The position numbers and the translations under genes are program-made. Positions 26,905-36,895 of a stretch of 64,000 bases of DNA are shown here, piece after piece (within the stretch, counting starts at the first letter, position 1; each line of letters begins with the position of its first letter). The stretch spans positions 32,198 to 96,197 of the forward strand of contig NZ_MYFN02000016.1 in NCBI RefSeq assembly GCF_004514425.2, given 5' to 3'. Source of the stretch: Shinella sumterensis. Lineage in GTDB: Bacteria; Pseudomonadota; Alphaproteobacteria; Rhizobiales; Rhizobiaceae. The notes beneath the pieces are model-generated. The model saw nothing but the letters and a program-made list of their open reading frames with translations. It searched no databases and was not told the DNA's origin.

Positions 26905-28753
26905 GATCGTTCCCCCTTGGCTTCGCGGTTTGCGGAAACGTCACGACGAAGCGTGCGCCCGGACCATAGGTCGTGTCAAGGGTGATCAGGCCGTTGTGGC
27001 TTTCCGCGATCCGGCGCGCCAGCGCCAGGCCGATGCCGGTGCCCTGGTAGACGGCTTCGTTGCGGTGCAGCCGCTGGAAGACTTCGAAGATGCGGTCGAC
27101 ATGCTGCGGATCGATGCCGATGCCCTCGTCCTCCACGACGAAATCGAGCCCCGCCTCGTTTTCCCGGCAGTAGACGCGCACGACCGGCGCGCATTCGGGG
27201 CGGCGGTATTTCAATGCATTGCCGATGAGATTCTGCGCGAGGCGCTTCAGGAGTTCGCGGTCACCCATGACCGCGGGCATGTCGGCGACTTCCACGGTTC
27301 CACCGCTTTCCTGCACGTGGCTTTCGAGCAGCGCCAGCGCATCGTGTACCACGCCGGACAGGTCCACCGGCTTGGGCGCGGCGATGCGATAGGCGATCTG
27401 CGAATATTCCAGCAGACTGTCGATGATGCGCCGCATGCGCGCCGCGCTCTTGCGCACATGATCGGCATAATGCGGCAGCTCGGCGAATTCCCCGCGATGC
27501 AGGTCCTCCGAAATCATCTCCGCGAACATGGAAAGATGGCGCAGCGGCGCCTTGAGATCGTGCGAGACCGTGGCGGTGAACTGGTCGAGCGCCTCGTTCT
27601 TGCGGCGCAGCTCGTCCGCCTGCGCTTCCACCCGGGCCTGCTGCCGCTTCGTCTCGGTGATGTCGCGGCCGACCGCCACCACCTCGCAAACGCCGTCGTC
27701 GTCGAAGGTCGCCACGGCCGTCCAGAGCATCCAGTCTTGCTGGCCATCGGCGCCCTGCGTGCAGATCTCCCGCGTCCTGACCGGCTGTTCCGGGGTATAG
27801 CCGGCGATATCGATCAGGGCGGCCGTCTGCTCGGGCGCACAGGCGACATCGCGCAGGCAGGCCCCGATCAGCGCATCGGCGGTCGCGCCGACATGCTGCG
27901 CGTAGCTGTCATTGGCGAAGAGGATGGAAAGGTTGCGGTCGAACCGCACGATCATGTCGGGCAGGATCTGCAGCAGCGAGAAGTACTCGCGCCGCTTTTC
28001 CTCCAGCGCCGCCTCCGTGCGCTTGAGCTCCGTCACGTCGATGCGCAGCGCCACGATATCGCCGGTCTCCGCCACATGGCTTTCGGCGCGAAGCCAGCGG
28101 TCGTCGCCGAAGCTGAAGACATCGCCGCCGCTGCCCGCGCTGCGGTGGCTGGCCAGACGCTCGCGCACCATCGCCTCGGCCTCCGGCGTGCCCTCGCGGA
28201 TGCCCGGGAACATGCCGGCGCGAACATTGGCGCGCACGATGCTCTCGAAGGTCGCGCCGACGCGCACGGCCTCGCGCGCCTTGCCGCAGCGCTCGCGATA
28301 GGAGCGATTGAACAGGACGAGCCGCTCGTGCCGGTCGAAGATGGCAAAGCCCTCCTCCATCGTGTCGAGCGCGGAGGCGATGCGCTGGCCAAGCAGGATC
28401 TGCTCGCCGTGGCTGCCGCCGCTGAGCAGGCTGCGCAGGAGAAGCGCGTAACGCGGGCCGTCCGTCTCGCCGGGCAGCGCAATGACATGGGCCGTGGCTT
28501 CGAGCCCGGCATTCCTGTCGACCTTGAAGAGGAAAGGATGGGCGTTCTCCCGCCCGCCGGCTGCATGACGCGCGAGCGTATCGGCAATGGCGGGGTCGTC
28601 TATGACGGGCGAGCCCGGCGCGCTTGCATGGCCCGCGACCCGGGCGAAGACGCGGGCGGCCGCATCGTTGCAGGACAGGACGCACGCCTGCGCGTCGACG
28701 ATCAGAACGGGAAACGGCAAATCCTGGTAAAGTGCGGCGGCAAAATCCATCAT
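26867..28753 (-). CDS. Soluble PAS sensor histidine kinase
   Basis: Cytoplasmic kinase of 628 residues with no transmembrane segment. Seen: three PAS domains (about 1-100, 125-245 and 260-370; the second with TMEEGFAIFDRHERLVLFNRSY, the third with LPDMIVRFDRNLSILFANDSY), HisKA with the phospho-acceptor His398 in ATVSHDLKAPLRHLSMFAEM, and HATPase with N box NLIGNALKYRR, G1 DEGIGID and G2 GTGIGLALARRI. All catalytic boxes are intact. No heme, flavin or chromophore cysteine is evident, so the signal is unknown. Its 3' end overlaps the receiver gene, its probable partner. Confidence 0.92.
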   Translation of the reverse strand: MMDFAAALYQDLPFPVLIVDAQACVLSCNDAAARVFARVAGHASAPGSPVIDDPAIADTLARHAAGGRENAHPFLFKVDRNAGLEATAHVIALPGETDGPRYALLLRSLLSGGSHGEQILLGQRIASALDTMEEGFAIFDRHERLVLFNRSYRERCGKAREAVRVGATFESIVRANVRAGMFPGIREGTPEAEAMVRERLASHRSAGSGGDVFSFGDDRWLRAESHVAETGDIVALRIDVTELKRTEAALEEKRREYFSLLQILPDMIVRFDRNLSILFANDSYAQHVGATADALIGACLRDVACAPEQTAALIDIAGYTPEQPVRTREICTQGADGQQDWMLWTAVATFDDDGVCEVVAVGRDITETKRQQARVEAQADELRRKNEALDQFTATVSHDLKAPLRHLSMFAEMISEDLHRGEFAELPHYADHVRKSAARMRRIIDSLLEYSQIAYRIAAPKPVDLSGVVHDALALLESHVQESGGTVEVADMPAVMGDRELLKRLAQNLIGNALKYRRPECAPVVRVYCRENEAGLDFVVEDEGIGIDPQHVDRIFEVFQRLHRNEAVYQGTGIGLALARRIAESHNGLITLDTTYGPGARFVVTFPQTAKPRGNDRGRPGEEDDRRR

Positions 28754-28860
28754 CGCCCGCCCTCCTTCGCGCTCAGGCCGGCATCAAGCCCTTCGCCGGC
28801 TGCGGGAGCCTAGGCAAAACGGCGGACGAAGAAAAGATGCAGGCAGGGCGTTTTTGCAGG

Positions 28861-29250
28861 TCAGGCGCGCACGGTTGGCTGGCCGGCGGCCGCCAGCGCG
28901 GCAAGGTCGGCGGGCTTCAGCTCGACCGATTCGCCGCAGCCGCAGGCGGAGGTCTGGTTGGGATTGTGGAAGGTGAAACCGGAGCGCAGCGTCGTCACCT
29001 CGAAATCCATCTCGGTGCCGAGCAGGTAGAGCACGGCCTCCGGCGCCACCCAGACGCGGGCGCCGTTCTTTTCGATCAGGTCATCCTTGGCATTGGGTTC
29101 GGTGACGAGGTCGATGGAATATTCCATGCCTGCGCAGCCACCCTTCTTGATGCCGACGCGAATGCCCGAAGCGCCGTCGCCGGCATTGTCGACAATGGCT
29201 TTCACCCGGTCCGCCGCCGCATCCGTGAGGGTCATAACTGCAAAGGCCAT
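28861..29250 (-). CDS. sufA: Iron-sulfur carrier, SufA/IscA/HesB family
   Basis: A-type carrier (129 residues) that receives iron-sulfur clusters from the SufBCD scaffold and passes them to target proteins. Seen: LTDAAADRVKAIVDNAG, the first conserved Cys in IKKGGCAGMEYSIDLV and the paired C-terminal cysteines in QTSACGCGESVEL, the three ligands of the family. Start at the ATG 8 bases after AAGGAG; another ATG six bases further upstream overlaps that site. It is the last gene of the SUF operon in the direction of transcription, 107 bases after sufT. Confidence 0.93.
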   Translation of the reverse strand: MAFAVMTLTDAAADRVKAIVDNAGDGASGIRVGIKKGGCAGMEYSIDLVTEPNAKDDLIEKNGARVWVAPEAVLYLLGTEMDFEVTTLRSGFTFHNPNQTSACGCGESVELKPADLAALAAAGQPTVRA

Positions 29251-29357
29251 GGTCATTTCTCCTTCGGCCTGACGGGTTCAAGGCCCGACGGTTCCGACTC
29301 TGAATCTAGTGCCGCCGGCCGCCGCGATCAATAGCGGAGCGCCGCCCGGCCTCGCCC

Positions 29358-29738
29358 TCAATACCAGCCGACGGCGACCTGCGCCTCTTCCGACATGCGG
29401 TCGGGCGTCCACGGCGGATCGAAGGTCATGGAAACCTCGACGCCGGACACGCCTTCGACGGCGCCCACGGCGTTTTCCACCCAGCCCGGCATTTCGCCGG
29501 CGACGGGGCAACCCGGCGCCGTCAGCGTCATGTCGATCTTGACCATGCGGTCGTCTTCGATGTCGATCTTGTAGATCAGGCCGAGTTCGAAGATATCGGC
29601 CGGGATTTCCGGATCATAGACCGTCTTCAGGGCGGCGATGACATCGTCCGACAGGCGCGCCAACTCATCGGCCGGGATGGCCGAATGCACGATGCCTTCA
29701 CGGACGTCGATCTTGTCTTCGGTTGCGTCGAGGGACAT
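29358..29738 (-). CDS. sufT: SUF system assembly factor SufT (DUF59/MIP18)
   Basis: DUF59 protein of 126 residues, a family that helps iron-sulfur maturation. Seen: DDVIAALKTVYDPEIPADIFELGLIYKIDIED, the MTLTAPGCPVAGEMPGWV block with the conserved Cys, and the closing TFDPPWTPDRMSEEAQVAVGWY that marks SufT rather than PaaD. The start follows GAGGTGGAA; the reading frame is open 48 codons upstream inside sufS but without a ribosome-binding site. It lies 11 bases from sufS and shares the operon. Confidence 0.93.
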   Translation of the reverse strand: MSLDATEDKIDVREGIVHSAIPADELARLSDDVIAALKTVYDPEIPADIFELGLIYKIDIEDDRMVKIDMTLTAPGCPVAGEMPGWVENAVGAVEGVSGVEVSMTFDPPWTPDRMSEEAQVAVGWY

Positions 29739-29749
29739 GTTCCACCTCC

Positions 29750-30988
29750 TCAGGCGAAGAATTTGCGGGCATGGTCGAGCGCGTCGGCCAGGGCATCGAC
29801 TTCGGCGCGCGTGTTGTAAAGGCCGAACGATGCCCGGCATGTGGAGGTCACGCCGAAGCGTTTCAAGAGCGGCTGCGCACAATGGGTGCCGGCGCGCACC
29901 GCAACCCCTGCCCGGTCGATGACCATGGAGACGTCGTGGGCGTGGATGCCTTCAAGCTCGAAGGAGAAGATCGAGCCCTTGCCGGGCGCCGTGCCGAAGA
30001 TCTTCAGCGAATTGATCGCGGACAGCCGCTCATGGGCATAGTCGCGCAGATCCGCTTCATGCGCGGAAATCGCAGCGCGGCCGACGCTCTCCATATAGTC
30101 GAGCGCATAGCCGAGCCCGATCGCCTGCACGATGGGCGGCGTGCCGGCCTCGAAACGATGCGGCGGGTCGTTGTAGGTGACGATATCCTCGGTGACGTCG
30201 ACGATCATCTCGCCGCCGCCCTGGAAGGGACGCATCTCCTTCAAGCGGTCCGTCTTGCCGTAGAGCACGCCGATGCCGGACGGGCCGTAGAGCTTGTGGC
30301 CGGTCATGACATACCAGTCGCAATCGATGTCGCGCACGTCGACCGGCATGTGCACCGCGCCCTGCGAGCCATCGACCAGGACCGGAATGCCGCGTTCGCG
30401 GGCGATACGGCAGATTTCCTTCACCGGCACGATCGTGCCCAGCGCATTGGACATATGCGTGATGGCGATGAGCTTGGTGCGCTCGGTGAGGCACTTCTCG
30501 AAGTCTTCGATGTGAAAGGCGCCCGCATCGTCCACCGGCGCCCAGACGAGCTTGGCGCCCTGCCGCTCGCGGATGAAATGCCACGGCACAATGTTGGAGT
30601 GGTGCTCCATGATCGACAGCACGATCTCGTCGCCTTCGCCGATCTTCGGCATCCCGTAACCGTAAGCGACGGTGTTGATCGCCTCGGTGGAGGATTTCGT
30701 GAAGACGATCTCGTCGACCGAGGAAGCGTTCAGGAAACGGCGAACCTTCTCGCGCGCCGCCTCATAGGCGTCGGTCGCCGCATTCGACAGAAAGTGAAGG
30801 CCGCGATGCACGTTGGCATATTCGTTCGAATAGGCGCTGGAGATCGCGTCGATCACCGACTGCGGCTTCTGCGCGGAGGCGCCGTTGTCGAGATAGACCA
30901 GCGGCTTGCCATAGACCGTCTTCGACAGGATCGGGAAATCCTTGCGGATCGCCTCGACATCATAGGTCTTTGCCGGCACATGTTCCAT
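29750..30988 (-). CDS. sufS: Cysteine desulfurase SufS (group II)
   Basis: PLP enzyme of 412 residues that removes sulfur from cysteine to supply the SUF machine. Seen: DNGASAQKPQSVIDA, HRGLHFLSNAATDAYE, the PLP-lysine in YVMTGHKLYGPSGIGVLYG and the catalytic persulfide Cys in VAVRAGTHCAQPLLKRFG, which has the group II (SufS) context. Complete and of normal length. A hairpin-forming palindrome (CCCGCAGGC..GCCTGC-C-GGG, about 31014-31043) lies between sufD and this gene and may set expression stoichiometry. SufE is not encoded here. Confidence 0.96.
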   Translation of the reverse strand: MEHVPAKTYDVEAIRKDFPILSKTVYGKPLVYLDNGASAQKPQSVIDAISSAYSNEYANVHRGLHFLSNAATDAYEAAREKVRRFLNASSVDEIVFTKSSTEAINTVAYGYGMPKIGEGDEIVLSIMEHHSNIVPWHFIRERQGAKLVWAPVDDAGAFHIEDFEKCLTERTKLIAITHMSNALGTIVPVKEICRIARERGIPVLVDGSQGAVHMPVDVRDIDCDWYVMTGHKLYGPSGIGVLYGKTDRLKEMRPFQGGGEMIVDVTEDIVTYNDPPHRFEAGTPPIVQAIGLGYALDYMESVGRAAISAHEADLRDYAHERLSAINSLKIFGTAPGKGSIFSFELEGIHAHDVSMVIDRAGVAVRAGTHCAQPLLKRFGVTSTCRASFGLYNTRAEVDALADALDHARKFFA

Positions 30989-31053
30989 CTCGATGATCCT
31001 TGCTTAAGCAGTCCCGCAGGCAAGCGACGCCCGCCTGCCGGGATTGCCCAGGG

Positions 31054-32328
31054 TTACGCGTGCTTTTCGAGCCAGGCGGCGATCACGCCTTCCAGGGCTT
31101 CGACCAGCGGCTCGTCTTCCAGCTCCTCGACGATCTCGGCGACGAAGGCGTTGACCAGCATGGCGCGTGCCTTGTTTTCCGGGATGCCGCGCGCCATCAG
31201 GTAATAGAGCTGCGTGTGGTCGATATCGATCACGGTCGCGCCGTGGCCGCACTGCACGTCGTCGGCGAAGATTTCCAGCTCCGGCTTGGCCGAGAAGTCG
31301 GCCTCGTCGGACAGGAGCAGCGTGTTGCACGACATCTTCGCGTCGGTCTTCTGGGCATCGGGCGCCACACGGATCTGGCCCTGGAAGACGCCCTTGGCGC
31401 GATCGAAGATCACGTTGCGGATGACTTCCGTGGAGGTCGTGTTCGGCACGTCGTGGCCGACCGTGAAGGTCACGTCGTTGTGCGTCTCGCCGCCCAGCAG
31501 GTTGATGCCGCGCAGCACGAGATCAGAACCCTCGCCCGACACCACGACATGGATTTCCTGCCGCACGAGCTTGCCGCCGGCATTGATCACGTAGAGGCGA
31601 AGCTTCGCGTCGGTGCCCAGCGTGATGCGGATCTGGCCGAGATGGGTATCGGCTGCGCCCTGCGCCTGGAGAATGATCCAGGTGACCTCCGCGCCATCCG
31701 AAAGCGTGATGTCGCTGACGGTCGTGACGAAAGCGGCGTTCTCGCCGGTCGCCACATGACGCTCGATCACGGTCGCCTTGGAATTGGCGCCGAAGGTCGC
31801 CGGGAAACGCGTATGCGTCTGGCCGGCATTCTGCGTCGTCTGGATTTCGACGGGGTTCCCAAGTTCGGCACCGGCAGGAATGTCGAGCACGAAACCGTCG
31901 CGCACGAAGGCGCCGTTGAGGCGGCCGATCGTGTCGTCGCCATCGCGGGCGATGAGGCCGGCGGCGGCGGAGCCGTCGATGAGGGCATCCGCAAAGCGGG
32001 TCACTGACACGCCATCGGCGGACGCCCGCTTGTCGGCGACGCCGTTGACGACCGACAGCACGTTTGCGCCCTCGACGAGCGGCTCGATCCGGTCGGCGGC
32101 GGCCGCCGGATCGAAGGCCGGAACGGCGCGCAGCAGAGCCTTGAGGTCGGTGTAATGCCACGCCTCGATGCGGCGCGTCGGAAGGCCGGCTTCCTTGAAA
32201 TCGCTGATCAGCACATCGCGCGCCGCCAGCACGGCGCCATCGCCCGGCAGTTCGCCGATGGCCTGGTCATAGGCGGCGCACAGCGCCGTTTCGGCGACGG
32301 AAAGCGTCTTGCCTGTCTGCATGTTCAT
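31054..32328 (-). CDS. sufD: Fe-S cluster assembly protein SufD
   Basis: Subunit of the SufBC2D scaffold (424 residues). Seen: RRIEAWHYTDLKALLRAVPAF, the N-terminal SufD signature, and the beta-helical core ending QIRVAPDAQKTDAKMSCNTLLLSDEADFSAKPELEIFADDVQCGHGAT, the conserved C-terminal block, then RGIPENKARAMLVNAFVAEI. AGGAG lies 7 bases before the ATG at 32328, whereas the frame opens further upstream inside sufC. It is in the usual rhizobial order between sufC and sufS. Confidence 0.95.
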   Translation of the reverse strand: MNMQTGKTLSVAETALCAAYDQAIGELPGDGAVLAARDVLISDFKEAGLPTRRIEAWHYTDLKALLRAVPAFDPAAAADRIEPLVEGANVLSVVNGVADKRASADGVSVTRFADALIDGSAAAGLIARDGDDTIGRLNGAFVRDGFVLDIPAGAELGNPVEIQTTQNAGQTHTRFPATFGANSKATVIERHVATGENAAFVTTVSDITLSDGAEVTWIILQAQGAADTHLGQIRITLGTDAKLRLYVINAGGKLVRQEIHVVVSGEGSDLVLRGINLLGGETHNDVTFTVGHDVPNTTSTEVIRNVIFDRAKGVFQGQIRVAPDAQKTDAKMSCNTLLLSDEADFSAKPELEIFADDVQCGHGATVIDIDHTQLYYLMARGIPENKARAMLVNAFVAEIVEELEDEPLVEALEGVIAAWLEKHA

Positions 32329-32350
32329 GAGATCACTCCTTCGCCATGCT

Positions 32351-33106
32351 TCAGGCAGCAGCCCCGATGATGTCGGCATAGCCGTTCGCTTCCAGCTCAT
32401 GCGCCAGCGTCTTGTCGCCGGACTTGATGACCTGGCCCTTGTAGAGGACATGGACCGTATCGGGCACGATATAGTCGAGCAGGCGCTGGTAGTGGGTGAT
32501 GACGATAACGGCCCGGTCGGGCGAACGCAGCGCGTTGACGCCGTCGGCCACGATCTTCAGCGCGTCGATGTCGAGGCCGGAATCGGTCTCGTCGAGAACA
32601 CACAGCTTCGGCTCCAGCAGCGACATCTGCAGGATTTCGGCGCGCTTCTTCTCACCGCCGGAGAAGCCGACATTGAGCGGACGGCGCAGCATTTCCGGCG
32701 CAATCTTGAGTTCGGCGGCGGCTTCCTTGACGCGGCGCATGAAGTCCGGCGTCGTCAGCTCGTCCTCGCCGCGCGCCTTGCGCTGCTCGTTCATCGCGAC
32801 CTTGAGGAACTGCATGGTGGCGACGCCGGGGATTTCGACCGGATACTGGAAGGCCAGGAAGATGCCCTTGGAGGCGCGCTCGGCCGGGTCGAGTTCCAGA
32901 ATGCTCTCGCCGTTGTAGAGGATGTCGCCCTCGGTGACTTCATAGTCCTCGCGGCCGGACAGGATATAGGAGAGCGTCGACTTGCCGGAGCCGTTCGGCC
33001 CCATGATGGCGGCGACTTCGCCGGCCTTCACAGTGAGGTTCAGGCCGCGGATGATCTCGGTGCCGTCTTCGGCGATGCGGGCGTGCAGGTTCTTGATTTC
33101 AAGCAT
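32351..33106 (-). CDS. sufC: Fe-S cluster assembly ATPase SufC
   Basis: ABC-type ATPase of the SUF scaffold (251 residues). Seen: Walker A in MGPNGSGKSTLSYIL, signature motif GFSGGEKKRAEILQMSLLEPKLCVLDETDSGLDIDAL (ABC signature plus Walker B with the SufC-typical DETDSGLDID) and the H-loop in VIVITHYQRLL. All functional residues are intact. Two ATGs compete: the one at 33106 is 7 bases from AAGGA, better spaced than the one at 33112. Confidence 0.97.
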   Translation of the reverse strand: MLEIKNLHARIAEDGTEIIRGLNLTVKAGEVAAIMGPNGSGKSTLSYILSGREDYEVTEGDILYNGESILELDPAERASKGIFLAFQYPVEIPGVATMQFLKVAMNEQRKARGEDELTTPDFMRRVKEAAAELKIAPEMLRRPLNVGFSGGEKKRAEILQMSLLEPKLCVLDETDSGLDIDALKIVADGVNALRSPDRAVIVITHYQRLLDYIVPDTVHVLYKGQVIKSGDKTLAHELEANGYADIIGAAA

Positions 33107-33179
33107 GGACATATCCTTTTCGGACGAATTCGTGGTGTGGCGCGCGGATCTCGCGCGCCTGAACTTCAATGAATGGAGG

Positions 33180-34649
<1,470 letters not shown>

Positions 34650-34759
34650 GTCGTTCTCCAATCTTGCCGGATCCAAGGTCCGGCAGTTTGTCAACGTGTG
34701 GCGGTCTACCGCCGGTTATGTAAGGGCCAAAGGGCGCTTTTCACACCTTTTGGCAAGCA

Positions 34760-34783
34760 AAAACTTGCGTTCCCGCAAGTTTT
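34760..34783 (-). terminator. Terminator-like hairpin between the desulfurase gene and sufB
   Basis: AAAACTTGCG (34760-34769) pairs perfectly with CGCAAGTTTT (34774-34783) over a TTCC loop. Read leftward the stem runs on into TTTTTGC, the form of a Rho-independent terminator, 4 bases past the stop of the upstream gene. It may attenuate or cleave the transcript and lower expression of sufBCDS relative to the first gene. Confidence 0.7.
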
Positions 34784-34786
34784 GCC

Positions 34787-35944
34787 TCAGGCGGCACGCC
34801 GGCGCGACACGACGCGCGAGAATGCCGCCAGAAAGCGTTCCACATCCGCCATAGTCGAGCCCGGGCCAAGCGACACGCGAAGCCCGCCAAGCGCGGCATC
34901 GAACCCCATCGCCGTCAGCACATGGCTCTGGCCGACCTTGCCGGACGAGCAGGCCGAACCGGCCGAAAGCGCGATCCCCTCCAGATCGAAGGCGATCTGG
35001 CCGGTTTCGGACTTCAGGCCCGGCAGGCTGAAGAACGAGGTGTTGGCCACACGCTCGACCTCCGCGCCGTGAATGATCACGTCGTTGGTCGCCGCGCGCA
35101 TGCCCTTTTCAAGCGCATCGCGAAGGCCGGCAATGCGGCTGTTGCGCACGGCCGGCTCATCGGCGGCACTGCGCGCGGCAGCGGCAAAACCGGCAAGCGC
35201 CGCCGGGTTCTCCGTGCCGGAGCGATGCCCCTTTTCCTGGCCGCCGCCGCGGATCAGCGGCACCGGCATCAGCACCTCGCCGCGCGAGACGAGCGCGCCA
35301 GCGCCCTTGGGACCGCCGAGCTTGTGCGAGGACAGGATCAGGAAATCGGCATCCAGCGCCTCGATATCCACGGGCATGCGGCCGACGGCCTGAACCGCAT
35401 CGACGACGAGAAGGCCGCCATGGCGCCGAACGATCTCCGCCACGGCCTTCACCGGCTGGACGATGCCGGTCTCGTTGTTGGCAAGCATGACGGCGACCAT
35501 CGGCAGGCCGCTTGCCTTGTCGTGGTTCTGCAGCAATGTCTCGAGCGCATCGAGATCCACGACACCGGCGGGTGTCACTGGGATGCTCGTCACGGCCTCG
35601 CGGGAAAAGCGGCCGCCTTCGCGGATCGCGGGATGCTCGATCTCGCTTGCATAGAGATGGCCGATGGCGAGCGGCGTGCGCCCCATGCGATAATTCGGCG
35701 TGAGGACGAGGTTCGCCGCCTCGGTCGCGCCGCTCGTGAAGATGACATGGGCCGGCGCGGCATTGACGAGCGCTGCCACGTCCCGGCGCGCGGCTTCCAC
35801 GAGCATGCGCAGCGCCCGGCCCTCGCCGTGCACGGAAGACGGATTGCCAACCAGATCGAGCGCCACGACAAAGGCGTCACGCGCCGCCGGCAGCAAGGGC
35901 GCCGTCGCGTTCCAGTCCAGATATGTGCGCTCGGTTCTGGTCAT
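34787..35944 (-). CDS. Cysteine desulfurase, NifS/IscS type (group I)
   Basis: Second PLP-dependent cysteine desulfurase of the cluster (385 residues). Seen: YLDWNATAPLLPAARDAF, SSVHGEGRALRMLVEAARR, PLP-lysine in LILSSHKLGGPKGAGALV, RSGTENPAALAGFAAA, and the catalytic Cys in LSAGSACSSGKVGQSHVL, with the longer group I loop. All are intact. As first gene after the iron-regulated promoter it heads the SUF operon, an arrangement common in rhizobia. Whether it donates to SufBCD or to other sulfur pathways (tRNA, NifU-like at 3282) cannot be told from sequence. Confidence 0.93.
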   Translation of the reverse strand: MTRTERTYLDWNATAPLLPAARDAFVVALDLVGNPSSVHGEGRALRMLVEAARRDVAALVNAAPAHVIFTSGATEAANLVLTPNYRMGRTPLAIGHLYASEIEHPAIREGGRFSREAVTSIPVTPAGVVDLDALETLLQNHDKASGLPMVAVMLANNETGIVQPVKAVAEIVRRHGGLLVVDAVQAVGRMPVDIEALDADFLILSSHKLGGPKGAGALVSRGEVLMPVPLIRGGGQEKGHRSGTENPAALAGFAAAARSAADEPAVRNSRIAGLRDALEKGMRAATNDVIIHGAEVERVANTSFFSLPGLKSETGQIAFDLEGIALSAGSACSSGKVGQSHVLTAMGFDAALGGLRVSLGPGSTMADVERFLAAFSRVVSRRRAA

Positions 35945-36054
35945 TCTTTATCCGTGCCCGGCAATCAAGGTCCATGCGCGTGCATTTTTCTTGAAATTTC
36001 CGTCGGGCTTGCCTTATGACACCAAACTCACGGCGCCAACCTGGCGCCCTACAG

Positions 36055-36071
36055 TTTCGAATGGTTCTAAA
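36055..36071. promoter_or_regulatory. Irr box (iron control element) of the SUF operon
   Basis: TTTCGAA-TGG-TTCTAAA (36055-36071) matches the rhizobial iron control element TTTAGAA-N3-TTCTAAA in 13 of 14 fixed bases. A second half-site palindrome, TTCTAGAA (36077-36084), overlaps the -10. The element lies just downstream of the predicted transcription start of the SUF operon, a position suited to repression. Confidence 0.72.
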
Positions 36072-36075
36072 CTAG

Positions 36076-36104
36076 GTTCTAGAAAAGCTGACTGCTTTCG
36101 TCAA
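36076..36104 (-). promoter_or_regulatory. Promoter of the SUF operon
   Basis: Read leftward: -35 TTGACG (36099-36104), 17-bp spacer, -10 TAGAAC (36076-36081). The -10 overlaps the palindrome TTCTAGAA and the Irr box follows directly downstream. The leader to the desulfurase ATG is about 125 bases. Confidence 0.68.
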
Positions 36105-36155
36105 GACTTCAGTTGACAAGAATCCGTTTTCGGACCCGAGCTTGCCGGAGTAAGA

Positions 36156-36833
36156 ATGCCCGAAATCATCTTCAACGGACCCGCCGGTCGCCTTGAAGGC
36201 CGTTACCAGCCGTCCAAGCAGAAGAACGCCCCGATCGCCATCGTGCTGCACCCGCATCCGCAGTTCGGCGGCACGATGAACAACCAGATCGTCTACCAGC
36301 TGTTCTACATGTTCCAGAAGCGCGGCTTCACGACGCTGCGCTTCAATTTCCGCGGCATCGGCCGCAGCCAGGGCGAATTCGACCATGGCGCGGGCGAGCT
36401 GTCGGACGCGGCGTCGGCACTCGACTGGGTGCAGAGCCTGCATCCCGATTCCAAGAGCTGCTGGGTCGCCGGCTATTCCTTCGGTGCGTGGATCGGCATG
36501 CAGCTCCTGATGCGCCGCCCGGAAATCGAAGGTTTCATGTCGATCGCCCCGCAGCCGAACACCTACGACTTCTCGTTCCTCGCCCCCTGCCCGTCGTCCG
36601 GCCTCATCATCAACGGTGAAGCGGACAAGGTTGCACCGGAAAAGGACGTCAACGGCCTCGTGGAGAAGCTGAAGACGCAGAAGGGCATCCTCATCACGCA
36701 CAAGACCGTGCCGGGCGCCAACCACTTCTTCAACGGCCAGACAGAAACGCTGATGGCCGAATGCGAGGATTACCTCGACCGCCGCCTCGCCGGCGAACTG
36801 ACACCGGAACCGGCCGCCAAGCGCATCCGCTAA
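36156..36833 (+). CDS. Alpha/beta hydrolase
   Basis: Cytoplasmic serine hydrolase of 225 residues. Seen: IVLHPHPQFGGTMNNQIVYQL, which is the family's conserved HPHP..GG block, LRFNFRGIGRSQGEFDHG, the nucleophile elbow GYSFG, an acid-residue region INGEADKVAP and the His in PGANHFFNG. This subset (COG2945-like) has no known substrate. It is divergent from the SUF operon and shares the 211-bp region containing the Irr box, so iron may affect it as well; that is inference. TTGACA at 36113-36118 lies upstream but I find no matching -10. A strong terminator follows. Confidence 0.9.
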   Translation: MPEIIFNGPAGRLEGRYQPSKQKNAPIAIVLHPHPQFGGTMNNQIVYQLFYMFQKRGFTTLRFNFRGIGRSQGEFDHGAGELSDAASALDWVQSLHPDSKSCWVAGYSFGAWIGMQLLMRRPEIEGFMSIAPQPNTYDFSFLAPCPSSGLIINGEADKVAPEKDVNGLVEKLKTQKGILITHKTVPGANHFFNGQTETLMAECEDYLDRRLAGELTPEPAAKRIR

Positions 36834-36854
36834 GCGGCCGACAGGTGCACAGAC

Positions 36855-36886
36855 AAAAGCCCGATGCTTCGCCATCGGGCTTTTTT
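36855..36886 (+). terminator. Terminator of the hydrolase gene
   Basis: AAAAGCCCGATG (36855-36866) pairs with CATCGGGC plus TTTT (36873-36884), followed by a continuing T-run to 36886. It sits 21 bases after the stop. Confidence 0.88.
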
Positions 36887-36895
36887 GTTGGGCGC

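Noticed and set aside
26813..28813. 666-codon open frame antisense to the PAS histidine kinase
   Set aside because: The kinase frame has His, N and G boxes; the antisense has no domain.
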